23,313 nt of DNA from CAZCAC01 sp964496575 (GTDB lineage Bacteria > Planctomycetota > UBA1135 > GCA-002686595), in contig CAZCAC010000134.1 in the NCBI GenBank assembly GCA_964496575.1, positions 1 to 23,313 on the forward strand, written 5' to 3'. The notes beneath the pieces were generated by a model. That model was not told the origin of the DNA. It searched no databases and saw only the letters and a program-made list of their open reading frames with translations. Below are positions 23,299 through 23,313 of this stretch, one piece after another. The stretch's first letter is position 1. Every line of letters begins with the position of its first letter. Made by a program: the position numbers and the translations under genes.

Positions 23299-23313
23299 GC
23301 ATTGGCCGAATGC
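23299..23313. other. Inverted repeat at the window edge
   Basis: GCATT and AATGC form a perfect 5-base inverted repeat around GGCCG. It lies 55 bases upstream of the FG-GAP gene and ends exactly at the window edge, so it may be longer. It could be an operator or part of a terminator of a gene outside the window. Confidence 0.3.

Overview
The window is GC-rich, densely packed bacterial DNA, most likely from a marine planctomycete. That placement is an inference. It rests on three secreted sulfatases, a BlaI/BlaR1-type pair with an unusual C-terminus, a Tat-exported Gfo/Idh/MocA oxidoreductase, FG-GAP and Asp-box surface proteins, and a shared C-terminal domain that I recall from planctomycete genomes. 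I see no rRNA, tRNA, transposon, CRISPR array or phage gene. I call fourteen genes plus one possible leader peptide. No gene-free stretch exceeds 300 bases.

Layout. 1-223: upstream DNA with CTCTGTG repeats. 224-2827 and 3115-4839: two exported proteins, an Asp-box beta-propeller and a parallel beta-helix, with related C-terminal domains. 5016-5786: a predicted outer-membrane barrel with a lipoprotein signal. 5876-9201: a possible leader peptide, then a 1087-residue VIT/vWA/TPR/DUF2135-type surface protein. 9300-10805: a sulfatase-fold lipoprotein with a Thr at the nucleophile position and a C-terminal Cys-rich metal-binding motif. 10830-12401 (minus): a FGly-type sulfatase. 12533-15416: a triheme cytochrome c peroxidase followed by an iduronate-2-sulfatase-like enzyme. 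15527-17934: an overlapping BlaI-type repressor and M56 peptidase pair behind a palindromic operator. 17959-18453 (minus): a rubrerythrin-like ferritin. 18615-19721 (minus): a thioredoxin-MsrA fusion. 20013-21353: a Gfo/Idh/MocA oxidoreductase. 21367-23244 (minus): an FG-GAP protein with the same C-terminal domain as the first two genes.

The most notable item is the gene at 18615-19721. It looks like three broken ORFs, but all three are in one frame and are separated by two in-frame TGA codons. Each TGA falls exactly at a predicted catalytic cysteine: a thioredoxin-type UxxC and an MsrA-type UFW. Each is followed by a hairpin that fits the bacterial SECIS pattern. I read it as an exported selenoprotein with two selenocysteines. 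It sits upstream of a rubrerythrin, which suggests a role in peroxide and methionine-sulfoxide defence.

Other points of interest are the shared C-terminal domain on three unrelated scaffolds, the BlaR1-like protein whose penicillin-sensor domain is replaced by a coiled coil and a small beta domain, and three sulfatases with three different active-site signatures. Together the window suggests a cell that degrades sulfated polysaccharides, decorates its surface with large beta-rich proteins and invests in periplasmic redox defence.
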